Of a stretch of 64,000 bases of DNA, positions 33,794-43,443 are shown piece by piece; within the stretch, counting starts at the first letter, position 1, and every line of letters starts with the position of its first letter. Origin of the DNA: Paragemmobacter kunshanensis (GTDB taxonomy: Bacteria; Pseudomonadota; Alphaproteobacteria; Rhodobacterales; Rhodobacteraceae). The DNA lies in contig NZ_JAALFE010000004.1 in the NCBI RefSeq assembly GCF_011059185.1, positions 62,001 through 126,000 of the forward strand, given 5' to 3'. The position numbers and the translations under genes were made by a program. The notes beneath the pieces are model-generated. The model was given only the letters and a program-made list of their open reading frames with translations. It had not been told where the DNA came from and ran no database searches.

Positions 33794-34965
33794 AGCCGTT
33801 CCAACTCCTTCTCCAGCCCCGCCAGATCGTCCAGCGTGCCTGCCGGGGCAAACAGGTCCAGATAGGGCAGCGCCGCCGCCATGCCTGCGGCCACGGGCGC
33901 GTAATCGCGCCAGCCCTTCAACGGGTTCAGCCAGACGATCCGGCACCCCCGCCGCGCCAGCCGCGCCATCGCCCCGGCCAGCGCATCGGACGACCCGCTG
34001 TCATAGCCATCCGACAGGATCATCACCACCGTCCGCCCATCCACGAAGCGCCGCGCATGGGTGGCGGCAAATTGCGCCAGGGCCTCCCCGATCCGGCTGC
34101 CGCCGCCGAACCCGTCGGCCAGCAGCGTGATCCGGTTCAGCATGCGCAAGGGGTCCTCCTCGCGCAGCGCCTCGGTCACCCGCACCAGACGGGTATGGAA
34201 CAGATAGGCATCCGCCGCCCCATCCCTTCGCATCAGCCCCGCCATGAAGGCAAGGAACGCCCGCGCATAGGGCAACATCGACCCCGACACATCCACCAGA
34301 AGCGCGATCTTCACCGGCCGCTCCGGCCGCCTGCGCCGCATCAGGCGCAAGGGCTCCCCCCCGGTGCCGACCGAGGCGCGGATCGTCCGCCGCAGGTCCA
34401 GCGCCGCGCCCCGCCGCGCCGCCTTGCGCCGCCGTGACCGGCGGTCGCGCAGCGCCTGCCCCAGGGCCCGCGCCACCGCCTCCGCCTGCCGGATATCCTC
34501 GGGCGGCACCACCTCGCGCAGGTCCTTGCGCCGCAGGTTCCGCACCGCCGTCGCGATCAGCCGCCCTTCGCCATCGCCCTCCCCGTCGCCACCGCCCACG
34601 GCCTCCGTCCCCGGCTCAGGTGCCGCGCCGCTGCCAGAGGCACCCTCCCCCAGCATGGCCGACCGCGCCGCAGGGGGTGTGCCCGCAGGCACCGCCCGGC
34701 TCCGCACCCGGCCCCCATTTCGCCAATAGGCATCGAACACCGCATCGAACCGCGCCCAGTCCTCGGCACAGCCACAGGCCACCGCCTTCAGCGCCCGCCG
34801 CACCGCGGCCTCCCCCACCCCGGCCGCGGCCAAGGCCGCCAAGGCCAACTCCGTCTCGCCGATCCCCAGCCGAAACCCGTTTTCCCGCAGATGCGCCATG
34901 AACCCCACGACCCGCGCCGCAGGCCCCGCATCCCGCGCGGCAAAGCGGGTGACGCGCCCCCTCAT
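33790..34965 (-). CDS. coxE: VWA-domain protein CoxE
   Basis: A 391-residue CoxE. The C-terminal von Willebrand A domain has the metal site DVSGSM after RPVKIALLV, then FHTRLVRVTEAL, FGGGSRIGEAL and ILSDGYDSG. The N-terminal part (HLRENGFRLGIGETELALAAL) is typical of CoxE. CoxE works with the AAA+ protein CoxD in assembling the copper-sulfur-molybdenum centre of CO dehydrogenase. Start and stop overlap the neighbouring genes by 4 bp each. Confidence 0.93.
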   Translation of the reverse strand: MRGRVTRFAARDAGPAARVVGFMAHLRENGFRLGIGETELALAALAAAGVGEAAVRRALKAVACGCAEDWARFDAVFDAYWRNGGRVRSRAVPAGTPPAARSAMLGEGASGSGAAPEPGTEAVGGGDGEGDGEGRLIATAVRNLRRKDLREVVPPEDIRQAEAVARALGQALRDRRSRRRKAARRGAALDLRRTIRASVGTGGEPLRLMRRRRPERPVKIALLVDVSGSMLPYARAFLAFMAGLMRRDGAADAYLFHTRLVRVTEALREEDPLRMLNRITLLADGFGGGSRIGEALAQFAATHARRFVDGRTVVMILSDGYDSGSSDALAGAMARLARRGCRIVWLNPLKGWRDYAPVAAGMAAALPYLDLFAPAGTLDDLAGLEKELERL

Positions 34966-35840
34966 GCCGCCCGCCCCGCCAGACGCTGCGCCACTTCCGT
35001 GCTGATTGCCGCCCTGTCGGCCTGCGTCTTGAGCAAGGTCGCCAGCGCCGCCTGCAGCACCCCGGCATCCTCCGTCAGGTCTGCCACGCCCAGCCCCGCC
35101 AAGGCGGCGGCAAAATCCAGCATCTCCGCCACGCCGGGTTTCTTTTCCAGCGCCTCCTTCCGCAGGTCCTGCACGAAACCCACGATCTGCGCCCCCAAAT
35201 CCGCCGCCACCTGCGAACAGCGCGCCTGAAGGATCGCCAGTTCCGTCGCCCGGTCGGGATAATCCACATGCGCATAAAGGCAGCGCCGCCGCAGCGCGTC
35301 CGACAGGTCGCGCGTGCCATTCGCCGTCAGGATCACCATGGGCCGCGTCACGGCGCGCAGCGTTCCCATCTCGGGAATGGTGATCTGGAAATCGGCCAGC
35401 ACCTCCAGAAGATAGGCCTCGAATTCCTCATCCGCCCGGTCGATCTCGTCGATCAGCAGGACCGGCGCCACCGGCTGCCGGATGGCCCGCAAGAGGGGTC
35501 GCTCCAGCAGATAGGCCTCTGAGAACAGCCGCGCCTCCACCGCGCTGCCCGTCTCGCCCGCTTCGGCCAGCGCGCGGATCGCCAGCAACTGGCGCTGATA
35601 GTTCCACTCATAAATCGCCTGCGCCGCGTCCAGCCCCTCATAGCATTGCAGCCGGATCAATTCGCAGCGCTTCCACGCCGCCAGGGCGCGGGCGACTTCC
35701 GTCTTGCCCACCCCCGCCGCCCCTTCCAGAAGCAAGGGCCGCCCCAGCGCCAGCGACAGATGCAGCGCCATCGCAAGGTCGGCAGAGGCAACATAGCCCT
35801 GCCCTGCAAGCCCGTCCTGCACCGTGCTGGCGGATGCCAT
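34962..35840 (-). CDS. coxD: AAA+ ATPase CoxD (MoxR type)
   Basis: A 292-residue MoxR-type AAA+ ATPase. Walker A EGAAGVGKT (about 39-47), Walker B VLLIDEIDRADEEFEAYLL, sensor 1 ILTANGTRDL and an arginine-rich LSDALRRRC. CoxD is reported to remodel apo-CO dehydrogenase so that sulfur and copper can be placed. It follows coxL after a 66-bp gap with a strong hairpin and overlaps coxE by 4 bp. Confidence 0.93.
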   Translation of the reverse strand: MASASTVQDGLAGQGYVASADLAMALHLSLALGRPLLLEGAAGVGKTEVARALAAWKRCELIRLQCYEGLDAAQAIYEWNYQRQLLAIRALAEAGETGSAVEARLFSEAYLLERPLLRAIRQPVAPVLLIDEIDRADEEFEAYLLEVLADFQITIPEMGTLRAVTRPMVILTANGTRDLSDALRRRCLYAHVDYPDRATELAILQARCSQVAADLGAQIVGFVQDLRKEALEKKPGVAEMLDFAAALAGLGVADLTEDAGVLQAALATLLKTQADRAAISTEVAQRLAGRAA

Positions 35841-35876
35841 CGCGAAACTCCTGCAGTTTCAAAGGAAAAGGGGGGT

Positions 35877-35900
35877 CCGGGGGGGCCGTTGCCCCCCCGG
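35877..35900 (-). other. Hairpin between coxL and coxD
   Basis: Perfect 10-bp stem (35877-35886 with 35891-35900) and a 4-nt loop, 7 bp after the coxL stop on the minus strand. It may partly stop transcription so that the structural genes coxMSL are made in excess of coxDEF. On the minus strand the following bases GACCCCCC have no U-run. Confidence 0.55.
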
Positions 35901-35906
35901 CCTCGC

Positions 35907-38327
35907 TCAGCCATGCAGGCCCAGATCCCGCGCGATCTTCCAGATGCGCCAATGGTCATGCGGCATGTGGCTCTGCCGCAGGCCGAAGGCCCGGAAGGCA
36001 TCATGCACCGCGTTGGAAAAGGCCGGAACCGACCCGACGTTGGGGCTCTCCCCCACCCCCTTCGCCCCGATGGGATGGTGCGGGCTGGGCGTCTCGGTAT
36101 GATCGGTCGTGTAATGCGGCGTCTCCCATGCGGTGGGCAGGAAGAAATCCATCAACGTCCCGGTCTTGACGTTGCCGATCTCGTCATAGGCGATCTCCTG
36201 CCCCATCGCGATGGCATAGCCCTCGGTCGCCCCGCCATGCACCTGCCCCTCGATCACCATCGGATTGATCCGCGTGCCGCAATCGTCCAGCGCGTAGAAC
36301 TGCCGCACCTCATGCTCGCCCGTATCGACGTCGATCTCCATCACCGCGATATAGGCCCCGAAAGGATAGGTCATGTTGGGCGGATCGTAATAGCTCACCG
36401 CCTCCAGTCCCGGCTCGATCCCCGGAATGGCCTGATTGTAGGCCGCATAGGCGATCTCCTTCATGGTCTTGAACCGCTCCGGCGCGCCCTTCACCTGGAA
36501 CCGGTCCACATCCCATTCCAGATCCCCCTCATGCACCTCCAGAAGCCAGGCCGCGATCATCTGCGCCTTGGCGCGGATCTTCCGCCCACACAGCGCCGTC
36601 GCCGCCCCTGCAACGGGCGTCGACCGGCTGCCATAGGTGCCAAGGCCATAGGGCGCGGTATCCGTGTCGCCCTCCTCCACCGTGATGCTGTCCGCGCTCA
36701 GCCCGATCTCGCTTGCGATGATCTGGGCGAAGGTCGTCGCATGGCCCTGCCCCTGCGAAATGGTGCCCAACCGCGCGATGGCCGATCCGGTGGGGTGGAT
36801 ACGGATTTCGCACGAGTCGAACATCCCCATCCCAAGGATGTCGCAATTCTTCACCGGCCCCGCCCCCACGATCTCGGTGAAATGCGTCAGCCCGATGCCC
36901 AGCAGCTTGCGCGTCCTGCCCGCCTTGAAATCGGCGATCCGCTGCGCCTGCTCCTCCCGCAGCCCCTTGTAATCCACCGCCGCCAGAGCCTTGTCCCATG
37001 CGGTGTGATAGTCCCCTGAGTCATATTCCCAACCCAGTGCCGACTGATAGGGGAACTGCTCCTTGCGGATGAAATTGATGCGCCGCAACTCCGCCGCATC
37101 CATCCCCAACTCGATCGCCAGCACCTCGATCATCCGTTCGATGAAATAGGCGGCCTCCGTCACGCGGAAGGAACAGCGATAGGCCACCCCGCCGGGGGCC
37201 TTGTTGGTATAGACCCCGTCCACACCCACATAGGCCACCGGAATGTCATAGCTGCCGGTGCAGATGTGAAAGAACCCAGCCGGAAACTTCGTCGGGTCCG
37301 CGCAGGCGTCAAAGGCCCCGTGATCCGCCGTCACATGGCAACGCAGCGCGGTGATCTTGCCCTCTTTCGTGGCGCTGATCCGCCCCTTCATCCAATAGTC
37401 ACGCGCAAAGGCCGTGGCCATCAGGTTATCCATCCGGTCCTCGACCCATTTCACGGGTTTCCCCGTGACGATGGAGGCCACGATGGAACAGACATAGCCG
37501 GGATAGACCCCCACCTTGTTGCCGAACCCCCCGCCGATATCGGGCGATACCACGCGGATATTGTGCTCCTCGATCCCCGACAGAAGCGAGGCCACGGTGC
37601 GCACCACATGCGGCGCCTGGAACGTGCCCCAGACCGTCAGCTTGCCATTCACCTTGTCCATGGAGGCCACGCAGCCACAGGTCTCCAGCGGGCAGGGATG
37701 GGTGCGGTGATAGTAAACCATCTCCTCGGCCACCACTTCAGCCGCACCAAGCGCCTCTTCCGTCGCCGCCTTGTCGCCCGTCTCCCACAGGAAGATGTGG
37801 TTGTGATGCCGCCGCGGCCCATGCGCGCCCGACATGATCCCGTTCAGATCCTCGCGCAGAACCGGCGCATCGGGTTCCATCGCGGCGAAGGGGTCCACCA
37901 CGACGGGCAGTTCCTCATAGTCCACCTCGACCAGTTCGATGGCATCGGCGGCGATATAGCGGTCGGTCGCCACGACGAAGGCCACCTCCTGCCCCTGAAA
38001 CAGCACCTTGCCATCCGCCAACACCATCTGCTTGTCGCCCGCCAGCGTGGGCATCCAATGCAGGTTCAACGGTGCCAGATCGGCCGCCGTCAGCACCGCC
38101 ACCACGCCGGGCAGCGCCCGCGCCGCATCGGCATTGATGGATTTCACCCGCGCATGGGCATAGGGGCTTCGAACGAAATCCCCAAACAGCATGCCCTGCA
38201 GCTTGATGTCATCGACATAGTTCCCCTTGCCCTGGGTAAAGCGGACATCCTCCACCCGCTTCCGGCTGGTCCCCATGCCCTTCAGATTGGCGATGCGCTC
38301 CTCGCGTGTCGGCGTCAGGTCGTTCAT
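35907..38327 (-). CDS. coxL: Form I carbon monoxide dehydrogenase, large subunit
   Basis: An 806-residue molybdopterin subunit of the xanthine oxidase family. The loop AYRCSFR (382-388, Cys385) is the form I fingerprint and holds the Cys that binds copper in the CuMo centre; the form II loop would be AYRGAGR. GVGES supplies the active-site Glu760. Other features: [27 protein letters not shown]. The enzyme oxidises CO to CO2 with water and gives electrons to the respiratory chain. Start [11 protein letters not shown] overlaps the coxS stop by 4 bp; the open frame extends 116 codons upstream through coxS and is rejected. Confidence 0.97.
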   Translation of the reverse strand: MNDLTPTREERIANLKGMGTSRKRVEDVRFTQGKGNYVDDIKLQGMLFGDFVRSPYAHARVKSINADAARALPGVVAVLTAADLAPLNLHWMPTLAGDKQMVLADGKVLFQGQEVAFVVATDRYIAADAIELVEVDYEELPVVVDPFAAMEPDAPVLREDLNGIMSGAHGPRRHHNHIFLWETGDKAATEEALGAAEVVAEEMVYYHRTHPCPLETCGCVASMDKVNGKLTVWGTFQAPHVVRTVASLLSGIEEHNIRVVSPDIGGGFGNKVGVYPGYVCSIVASIVTGKPVKWVEDRMDNLMATAFARDYWMKGRISATKEGKITALRCHVTADHGAFDACADPTKFPAGFFHICTGSYDIPVAYVGVDGVYTNKAPGGVAYRCSFRVTEAAYFIERMIEVLAIELGMDAAELRRINFIRKEQFPYQSALGWEYDSGDYHTAWDKALAAVDYKGLREEQAQRIADFKAGRTRKLLGIGLTHFTEIVGAGPVKNCDILGMGMFDSCEIRIHPTGSAIARLGTISQGQGHATTFAQIIASEIGLSADSITVEEGDTDTAPYGLGTYGSRSTPVAGAATALCGRKIRAKAQMIAAWLLEVHEGDLEWDVDRFQVKGAPERFKTMKEIAYAAYNQAIPGIEPGLEAVSYYDPPNMTYPFGAYIAVMEIDVDTGEHEVRQFYALDDCGTRINPMVIEGQVHGGATEGYAIAMGQEIAYDEIGNVKTGTLMDFFLPTAWETPHYTTDHTETPSPHHPIGAKGVGESPNVGSVPAFSNAVHDAFRAFGLRQSHMPHDHWRIWKIARDLGLHG

Positions 38328-38815
38328 TCCGCAGCCTCCTTCGCATTCATCTCTGCCGCCGCAGCCATGATCGCCTTGACGATGTTCTGATATCCCGTGC
38401 AGCGGCACAGGTTCCCCGCCATGCCAAAGCGCACCTCTTCTTCCGTGGGCTGCGGGTTCTCCTGCAGCAGACGATGCGCCCGCGTGATCATGCCGGGCGT
38501 GCAATAGCCGCATTGCAACCCGTGATGCTCGCGGAACATCCGCTGCAGCACATGCAGCCCGTCCGGCCCGCCCAGACCCTCGATGGTGGTGATCTCCGCC
38601 CCATCCGCCTGCGCCACGAACACGGTGCAGGCCTTCACCGACCGCCCGTTCATATCCACCGTGCAGGCCCCGCAATGGCTGGTCTCGCAGCCGATATGCG
38701 GCCCGGTGATCCCCAGTTTCTCGCGCAGCGTATGGATCAGCAATTCGCGCGGTTCGGCCAGCACCTCATGCACTTCGCCATTCACCGTCAGGCTGACCTG
38801 CATCTTCTTTCCCAT
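38324..38815 (-). CDS. coxS: Carbon monoxide dehydrogenase, small iron-sulfur subunit
   Basis: A 163-residue protein with two [2Fe-2S] clusters: plant-type ligands Cys43, Cys48, Cys51 and Cys63 ([10 protein letters not shown]), and C-terminal ligands Cys102, Cys105, Cys137 and Cys139 (CGYC, CRC). The start ATG at 38815 (MGKKMQVSL) has AGGGGGG about 6 nt upstream; an ATG two codons earlier (38821) lies inside that ribosome binding site. It passes electrons from CoxL to the flavin of CoxM. coxM ends 12 bp upstream; coxL overlaps by 4 bp. Confidence 0.96.
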   Translation of the reverse strand: MGKKMQVSLTVNGEVHEVLAEPRELLIHTLREKLGITGPHIGCETSHCGACTVDMNGRSVKACTVFVAQADGAEITTIEGLGGPDGLHVLQRMFREHHGLQCGYCTPGMITRAHRLLQENPQPTEEEVRFGMAGNLCRCTGYQNIVKAIMAAAAEMNAKEAAE

Positions 38816-38827
38816 GACCATCCCCCC

Positions 38828-39682
38828 TCAGGCCCGCGCCCATGCCCGGGCAATCGCCCGGCCAAGGATCACGCCCGCCACATGCCGCTTGAACTCGATC
38901 GGTCCGCGATTGTCCTTCTGCGGGTCGATATCGCCCAGCATGGCCGCCACGGCCGCCTTGACCGCCGCCGCGCCGCAATCGCTGCCCACCAGCGCCGCCG
39001 CTGCCGCCTCTGACCAGACCGGCACATCCGAAAGGTTCGTCGTCGCAATCGACGCGCTCGCCACCTTGCCGCCAGACTTCGTCAGAAGAACCGCCGCCGC
39101 CGCCGTGGCATAATCCCCGATCTTGCGCTTCTGCTTTTCATAGGCATAGCCGCCCGCCGCCACCGGCAGGGTGATCCGCGTCAGGATCTCGTCATCCGCC
39201 CGCTCTGTCGCATAAAGCCCGTGATAGAAGCCCCGCGCCGCCACCTCGCGCGTCCCGCCGGGGCCTACAAGCGTGAAACTCGCGCCCAGACATTGCATCA
39301 ACCCCGGCATGTCATTTCCCGGATCGCCATTGGCGACATTGCCCCCCACCGTGCCCACATAGCGCACCTGCGGATCGGCGATCTGCAACGCCGCCTCGCG
39401 CAGCAGGGGCACCGCCCTCGCCAGCCCCTCATGCCCGATCAGCTCCGCCTGCGTCACCATCGCCCCGATGGTCACGCGGCCCCCTTCCACGGTGATCCCC
39501 TTCAACTCGGCCACCGCCTGCAGATCGACAAGATGGCCAACCGCCGCCATCCGCAGCTTCATCATCGGGATCAGGCTATGCCCCCCCGCGATGACCCGCG
39601 CCTCGTCGCCATGGTCCGTCAAAAGGCCGATGGCCGACGCAAGGTCGCCCGGCCGGTGATATTCAAAGGCCGATGGTATCAT
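38828..39682 (-). CDS. coxM: Carbon monoxide dehydrogenase, FAD subunit
   Basis: A 284-residue flavoprotein of the CO/xanthine dehydrogenase medium-subunit family. FAD-binding stretches: ARVIAGGHSLIPMMKLRM and TVGGNVANGDPGNDMP. The start MIPSAFEYHRP has GGAGGAA upstream. It is the first gene of coxMSLDEF and receives electrons from CoxS for delivery to quinone. Its 136-bp upstream region carries direct repeats suited to a LytTR regulator. Confidence 0.96.
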   Translation of the reverse strand: MIPSAFEYHRPGDLASAIGLLTDHGDEARVIAGGHSLIPMMKLRMAAVGHLVDLQAVAELKGITVEGGRVTIGAMVTQAELIGHEGLARAVPLLREAALQIADPQVRYVGTVGGNVANGDPGNDMPGLMQCLGASFTLVGPGGTREVAARGFYHGLYATERADDEILTRITLPVAAGGYAYEKQKRKIGDYATAAAAVLLTKSGGKVASASIATTNLSDVPVWSEAAAAALVGSDCGAAAVKAAVAAMLGDIDPQKDNRGPIEFKRHVAGVILGRAIARAWARA

Positions 39683-39756
39683 GTGTTCCTCCCGCCCTGC
39701 ATCCGTCCCGCGCAGTTGGGGAAAAGCTATTGCCGCCGCCCCGCCTGTTGAGGGGC

Positions 39757-39813
39757 GACGAACCAATGCGGCGCTGTTTTGCACGAAATGCGAAATGCCC
39801 GCACGAACTGCGA
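39757..39813. promoter_or_regulatory. Direct repeats, candidate LytTR-regulator site for cox
   Basis: GCACGAAATGCGA (39781-39793) and GCACGAACTGCGA (39801-39813) are direct repeats with one mismatch and a 20-bp period, so on the same helix face. A weaker third copy, GACGAACCAATGCG, is at 39757-39770. LytTR domains bind short direct repeats about two turns apart, and a LytTR-type CO-related regulator is encoded just upstream. The repeats lie about 75-130 bp before the coxM start. Confidence 0.6.
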
Positions 39814-39818
39814 CAGCG

Positions 39819-40937
39819 CTACAGACCCAACGCCTCGCGCAGGTCTGCCAGCCGCGCCCGGCTGACCGGGATGCGCAGGCCCTCGGCCCCGTCCACGCTG
39901 CACTGGCCGGAATCCTTCTGCCGTTCGAACCGCACCACATGGGCCGGGTTCAGAAGGAAACTGCGATGCACCCGCAGGAATCCCAGCGGGGCCAACCGCT
40001 CCTCCGCCTCAGAGATCGACCAGGGGCAGAACAGCGTCTCGGCCCCCTTCTGCAGCATCGTGTAATGCCCCTCGGCCCGCAGGGCGGATACCGCCGCGGG
40101 ATCGAGGAAATAGGTCCGCCCCTCGCGCTCATGCGGGATGCGCAGCGCGACGGGCTCTGCCCAGGGCAAGGGCGGCGCGGCCTTGGGTGCCTCCGCCGGG
40201 GCGGCAACCGCCACAGCCGCCCCCTCTTCCGCCGAAGGCGCGAAAGTGATCCCCGTCAGCAGGAAGGCCGCCGAAATCACAAAGGCCGACAGCGTCACCA
40301 GAATGGCCAGCGTCTCGTTGCTCAGCGCAGGCCCCATGTCGCCCGCATCGCCATCCGGCAGGAAATCCGTCCCCGCCATGGCGATGAAATGCACCATCAC
40401 CACCGCCAGCCCAAAGCACACCGTCCCAAGGATGATGTTCTTCCGCCCCCGCTCGGAATAGGCCACCCGCACCGCCAGCACCGGCAACACGACCGAGGCC
40501 GCAATCGCCCCCGCCACGCCAAGCGGCGTATAGACCGGGCGGCACAGTTCCATCCCCGACATCCCGATGTAATGCATCAGCGATATGCCCAGCCCGATGA
40601 TCGCCCCCGCCAGCGCAAGGCTGCGCGGCGTGCGCGCCCGGAAATGCAGGATCAGCAGCGCAAGCCCCGTCATCAGGATCGCCACCAGCGCCGAAACCAG
40701 CGTGGTCAGCAGGTCATAGCTGTAAAGGATCGGCAGTTGCAGCCCCAGCATCGCCACGAAATGCATCGACCAGATGCCCCCGCCCAGCGCCACCGCCGCC
40801 ATCGACACCGCCACCTTGCGCTGCGTCACCGACAGCCGCGATACGCCCCGTGTCAGCGACAGCCCCGTGAACCCCGCCATCAGGGCCACGGCAAGGGCCG
40901 CCACCACAAGACGCCAGTCATGGCTGAATTCAAGCAC
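39819..40937 (-). CDS. coxC: MHYT-LytTR membrane regulator, CoxC type
   Basis: A 372-residue regulator with an N-terminal seven-helix MHYT sensor and a C-terminal LytTR DNA-binding domain. MHYT repeats are SMHFVAM (57-63), LMHYIGM (120-126) and MVHFIAM (181-187), thought to bind copper and sense a diatomic gas. The LytTR part (about 265-368) includes ALRAEGHYTML and FLRVHRSFLLNPAHV. The same architecture is found in CoxC and CoxH of Oligotropha. The GTG at 40937 with GGGGAGG 7 nt upstream is preferred to ATG at 40964. It probably activates coxMSLDEF in response to CO. Confidence 0.88.
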   Translation of the reverse strand: MLEFSHDWRLVVAALAVALMAGFTGLSLTRGVSRLSVTQRKVAVSMAAVALGGGIWSMHFVAMLGLQLPILYSYDLLTTLVSALVAILMTGLALLILHFRARTPRSLALAGAIIGLGISLMHYIGMSGMELCRPVYTPLGVAGAIAASVVLPVLAVRVAYSERGRKNIILGTVCFGLAVVMVHFIAMAGTDFLPDGDAGDMGPALSNETLAILVTLSAFVISAAFLLTGITFAPSAEEGAAVAVAAPAEAPKAAPPLPWAEPVALRIPHEREGRTYFLDPAAVSALRAEGHYTMLQKGAETLFCPWSISEAEERLAPLGFLRVHRSFLLNPAHVVRFERQKDSGQCSVDGAEGLRIPVSRARLADLREALGL

Positions 40938-41013
40938 CCGGCAGCCTCCCCGCCAACGGACCAAGGATCAGCTTACAACCCGCAGGGCCAGACCGAAAGC
41001 GCCGAACAGGCCC

Positions 41014-41721
41014 TCATCCCCGCTCCGGCCCGGCCTGCTCCACCCCCCACCAGCGCATCGTATGGCGCAGATGCTGGGCAATCGCCTCGCCCGCCCGGTC
41101 GGCATCGCGGGCCTCCAGCGCGGCGATGATCTCCAGATGCTCCGTCATGGCCGAGATGATCCGGTCCGGCAGAAAGGGGCGCTGGGTCTGGATCACGGCG
41201 ATCCGGTCGCGGTTCTCGTCATAGATGCGGCCCATGACGCCGGGGCCAAGCCCCCGCGCCATCAGGTCATGCAGCGACAGATCCGTCAGGATCGCCTGAC
41301 GCTGCATTTCGGGCGTCACCGCCGCCTCGGCCGCATCGCGCAGGCGCAGATGCGCCGCCCGCAGATCGGCCAGCGGCATCGCCTCCCCGCGCGCGATCAG
41401 CCGCCGCGCGCCTTCGGCATCCAGCAGCGCGCGCAACTCCAGGCATTCCCGCGTCATCCCGGGGCTGGCCTGCATCACCATCAGCCCGCGCTTGGGCAGC
41501 ACCGTCACCAGCCCCGGCCCCTCGGCCCGCTTCACCGCCTCGCGCACGGCGGCCATGGGAAAGCCCAGCCGCTCCACCAGCATCGGCATCGACAGGAACA
41601 TCCCGCCGGGCAGGCGACCATCGCGCAACTGCGCCAGCAGCGCCTGATGCGCCTGATCCGTCAGCTTCGCCTCCGATGCCGCCCCTGCCAGCCCCCCGCC
41701 GGGGCCGATCACATCCGCCAT
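41014..41721 (-). CDS. GntR-family (FCD) regulator
   Basis: A 235-residue regulator with an N-terminal winged helix (LRDGRLPGGMFLSMPMLVERLGFPMAAVREAVKRAEGPGLV) and an all-helical FCD effector domain (LELRALLDAEGARRLI, LSLHDLMARGLG, EHLEIIAALEARDADRAGEAIAQHL). Start MADVIGPGGG follows GGGGGGGAGAG; the longer frame to 41979 is rejected as it runs into the divergent gene. It probably controls the divergent NCS1 permease. The effector is unknown. Confidence 0.88.
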   Translation of the reverse strand: MADVIGPGGGLAGAASEAKLTDQAHQALLAQLRDGRLPGGMFLSMPMLVERLGFPMAAVREAVKRAEGPGLVTVLPKRGLMVMQASPGMTRECLELRALLDAEGARRLIARGEAMPLADLRAAHLRLRDAAEAAVTPEMQRQAILTDLSLHDLMARGLGPGVMGRIYDENRDRIAVIQTQRPFLPDRIISAMTEHLEIIAALEARDADRAGEAIAQHLRHTMRWWGVEQAGPERG

Positions 41722-41963
41722 CTCTCCCCCCCGGCCGCCGCTGCGGCCGTCACTCACCCGGCACCGGATTGTCGCCCTTTGCCTGAAACTGTTTCTCGCC
41801 ACACGCAGGTATCCACAATGTGACATAGCGCGTAACATTTTACCTGCGACATTACGTGATGCACCAGAAGAGTCCACCCCCCTGAGCGGCCAAGACCCGC
41901 AGGCGAAGGACCAGCCGATGTCGCGCTCCAACCGGAAGCTGCGCCGCGCGCAGGAGGGAAAAG

Positions 41964-43391
41964 ATGACATCCGTTTCACATGCAGAAGACTTCACCGCCG
42001 ATACCGATGCCCTGCGCCCGGTCACGGCTGACGAGAAAAGCTGGGGCTGGTTCGCCATCTTCAACGTCTGGGCCAATGACGTGCAGTCGCTCTTCGGCTA
42101 TACGCTGGTGGCCTCGCTCTTCATCTCCTACGGCGTCAGCGGCTGGACGGCCTTCGCCGCCCTGATCGCCGCCGGGCTTTTCGTCATGTTCCTCGTGAAT
42201 CTGTCCGGCGCCGCGGGCGAGAAATACGGCATCCCCTACCCCGTCTTCGCCCGCGCCAGCATGGGCACCGCCGGGGCGAAACTGCCCGCCGTGCTGCGCG
42301 CCGTGGTGGCCGTGTTCTGGTATGGCGTCCAGGTCCACTTCGCCTCCACCGCGCTCTCGCTGCTGATCCGGCTTGTCACCGGGGCCGAAGGCGGCGGCAG
42401 CTTCCTCGGGATGGGCACCATCGACTGGATCTCCTTCCTCGTCGTCTGGGCCTTCCACATCGCCATCTTCTGGCGCGGCATGGGCTGGGTCGAAAGCTTC
42501 CTGAACTTCGCCGGTCCCTTCGTCTATGCCGTAATGATCGGCCTTGTGATCGTGCTGTGGGTCAAGTCCGACGGCCAACTCCTGCACCACGCCCAGACCA
42601 TCTTCGCCAATCCCCAAGCAACCTGGGGCACCGAAATCGCGGGCTTCATCGCCATCATCGGCACCATGGTCGCCTATTTCGCCGCGGTGATGATCAACTT
42701 CAGCGATTTCTCCCGCTATGCCCGCAACAAGGAGGCGATGATCAAGGGCAACCTCGCAGGCCTGCCCTTCAACATGATCCTCTTCTCGGCGCTGGCCCTG
42801 CTCACCACCGCAGGCGCGGCGGCGGTCTATGGCGAACAGATCATCAACCCGACGGAAATCGTCGAACGCACCGACAGCGTCCTTCTGGGCATCATCGCCG
42901 CCATCACCTTCTTCGCGGCCACCGTCGGCATCAACCTTGTCGCCAACTTCATCCCCGCCGTGAACGGCATCGCCAACCTCGCGCCCGAACGGATCGGTTT
43001 CCGCAAGGCGGGGCTGATCACCTCGGTCTTCGCCCTGGTGATCGGCGGCCTCTGGACGGCGGTGATCAGCGAGATCGGCATCGCAGGCTTCGTCAACACG
43101 CTGGGCGCGATGCTGGCCCCGCTCTATGGCATCCTGATCGCGGACTACTACCTGATCCGCAAGCAAAGCCTGAACCGCGACGATCTCTACAACATGGACG
43201 GCGGGCGCTATCACTATGGCAACGGCTGGCACAAGAACGCCTTCATCGCCTTCGCCATCGCCGCCGTCTTCTCGGTCGCCACCGTCTGGGTGCCTGCCTT
43301 GGGCCAACTCGAAGGCTATGGCTGGGTGATCGGTGCGGTGCTGGGCGGGGTGATCTACCACGCCCGCTGCAAGGGCCGGATCGCCGTCTGA
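41964..43391 (+). CDS. NCS1-family nucleobase:cation symporter
   Basis: A 475-residue permease with about twelve membrane helices. Family features: WFAIFNVWANDVQSLFGYTL in helix 1, GAKLPAVLRAVVAVFWYGVQ in helix 3, INFSDFSRYARNKEAM in the middle, and TLGAMLAPLYGILIADYYLIRK near the end. Members import cytosine, uracil, allantoin, hydantoins or vitamins with Na+ or H+. The substrate is not clear. GGAGGGAAAAG gives a strong ribosome binding site. A bidirectional-looking terminator follows. Confidence 0.9.
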   Translation: MTSVSHAEDFTADTDALRPVTADEKSWGWFAIFNVWANDVQSLFGYTLVASLFISYGVSGWTAFAALIAAGLFVMFLVNLSGAAGEKYGIPYPVFARASMGTAGAKLPAVLRAVVAVFWYGVQVHFASTALSLLIRLVTGAEGGGSFLGMGTIDWISFLVVWAFHIAIFWRGMGWVESFLNFAGPFVYAVMIGLVIVLWVKSDGQLLHHAQTIFANPQATWGTEIAGFIAIIGTMVAYFAAVMINFSDFSRYARNKEAMIKGNLAGLPFNMILFSALALLTTAGAAAVYGEQIINPTEIVERTDSVLLGIIAAITFFAATVGINLVANFIPAVNGIANLAPERIGFRKAGLITSVFALVIGGLWTAVISEIGIAGFVNTLGAMLAPLYGILIADYYLIRKQSLNRDDLYNMDGGRYHYGNGWHKNAFIAFAIAAVFSVATVWVPALGQLEGYGWVIGAVLGGVIYHARCKGRIAV

Positions 43392-43418
43392 CCGGCAGGC
43401 CGCAGGGTCAAATGGGGG

Positions 43419-43441
43419 GGGCGGGCCAATGGCCCGCCCTT
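43419..43441. terminator. Terminator hairpin between convergent genes
   Basis: Perfect 9-bp stem (43419-43427 with 43431-43439) and AAT loop, between the NCS1 gene stop and the GMC gene stop. Only a short T-run (TTCCC) follows on the plus strand. It can serve both convergent transcripts. Confidence 0.65.
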
Positions 43442-43443
43442 CC

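Noticed and set aside
38325-38675. N-terminal extension of coxL
   Set aside because: The frame stays open through coxS but reads Gly/Arg/His-rich without homology; the ATGA overlap with coxS and the family N-terminus fix the start at 38327.
41722-41963. AT-rich repeats (CGTAACATTTTAC, GACATTACGTGATG) in the GntR/NCS1 divergent promoter
   Set aside because: Possible operator, but symmetry is weak and no repeat with fixed spacing was found, so no site is claimed.
41976-43361. 461-codon minus-strand open frame
   Set aside because: Antisense to the NCS1 permease; Asp/Gly/His-rich string typical of reversed membrane-helix codons.
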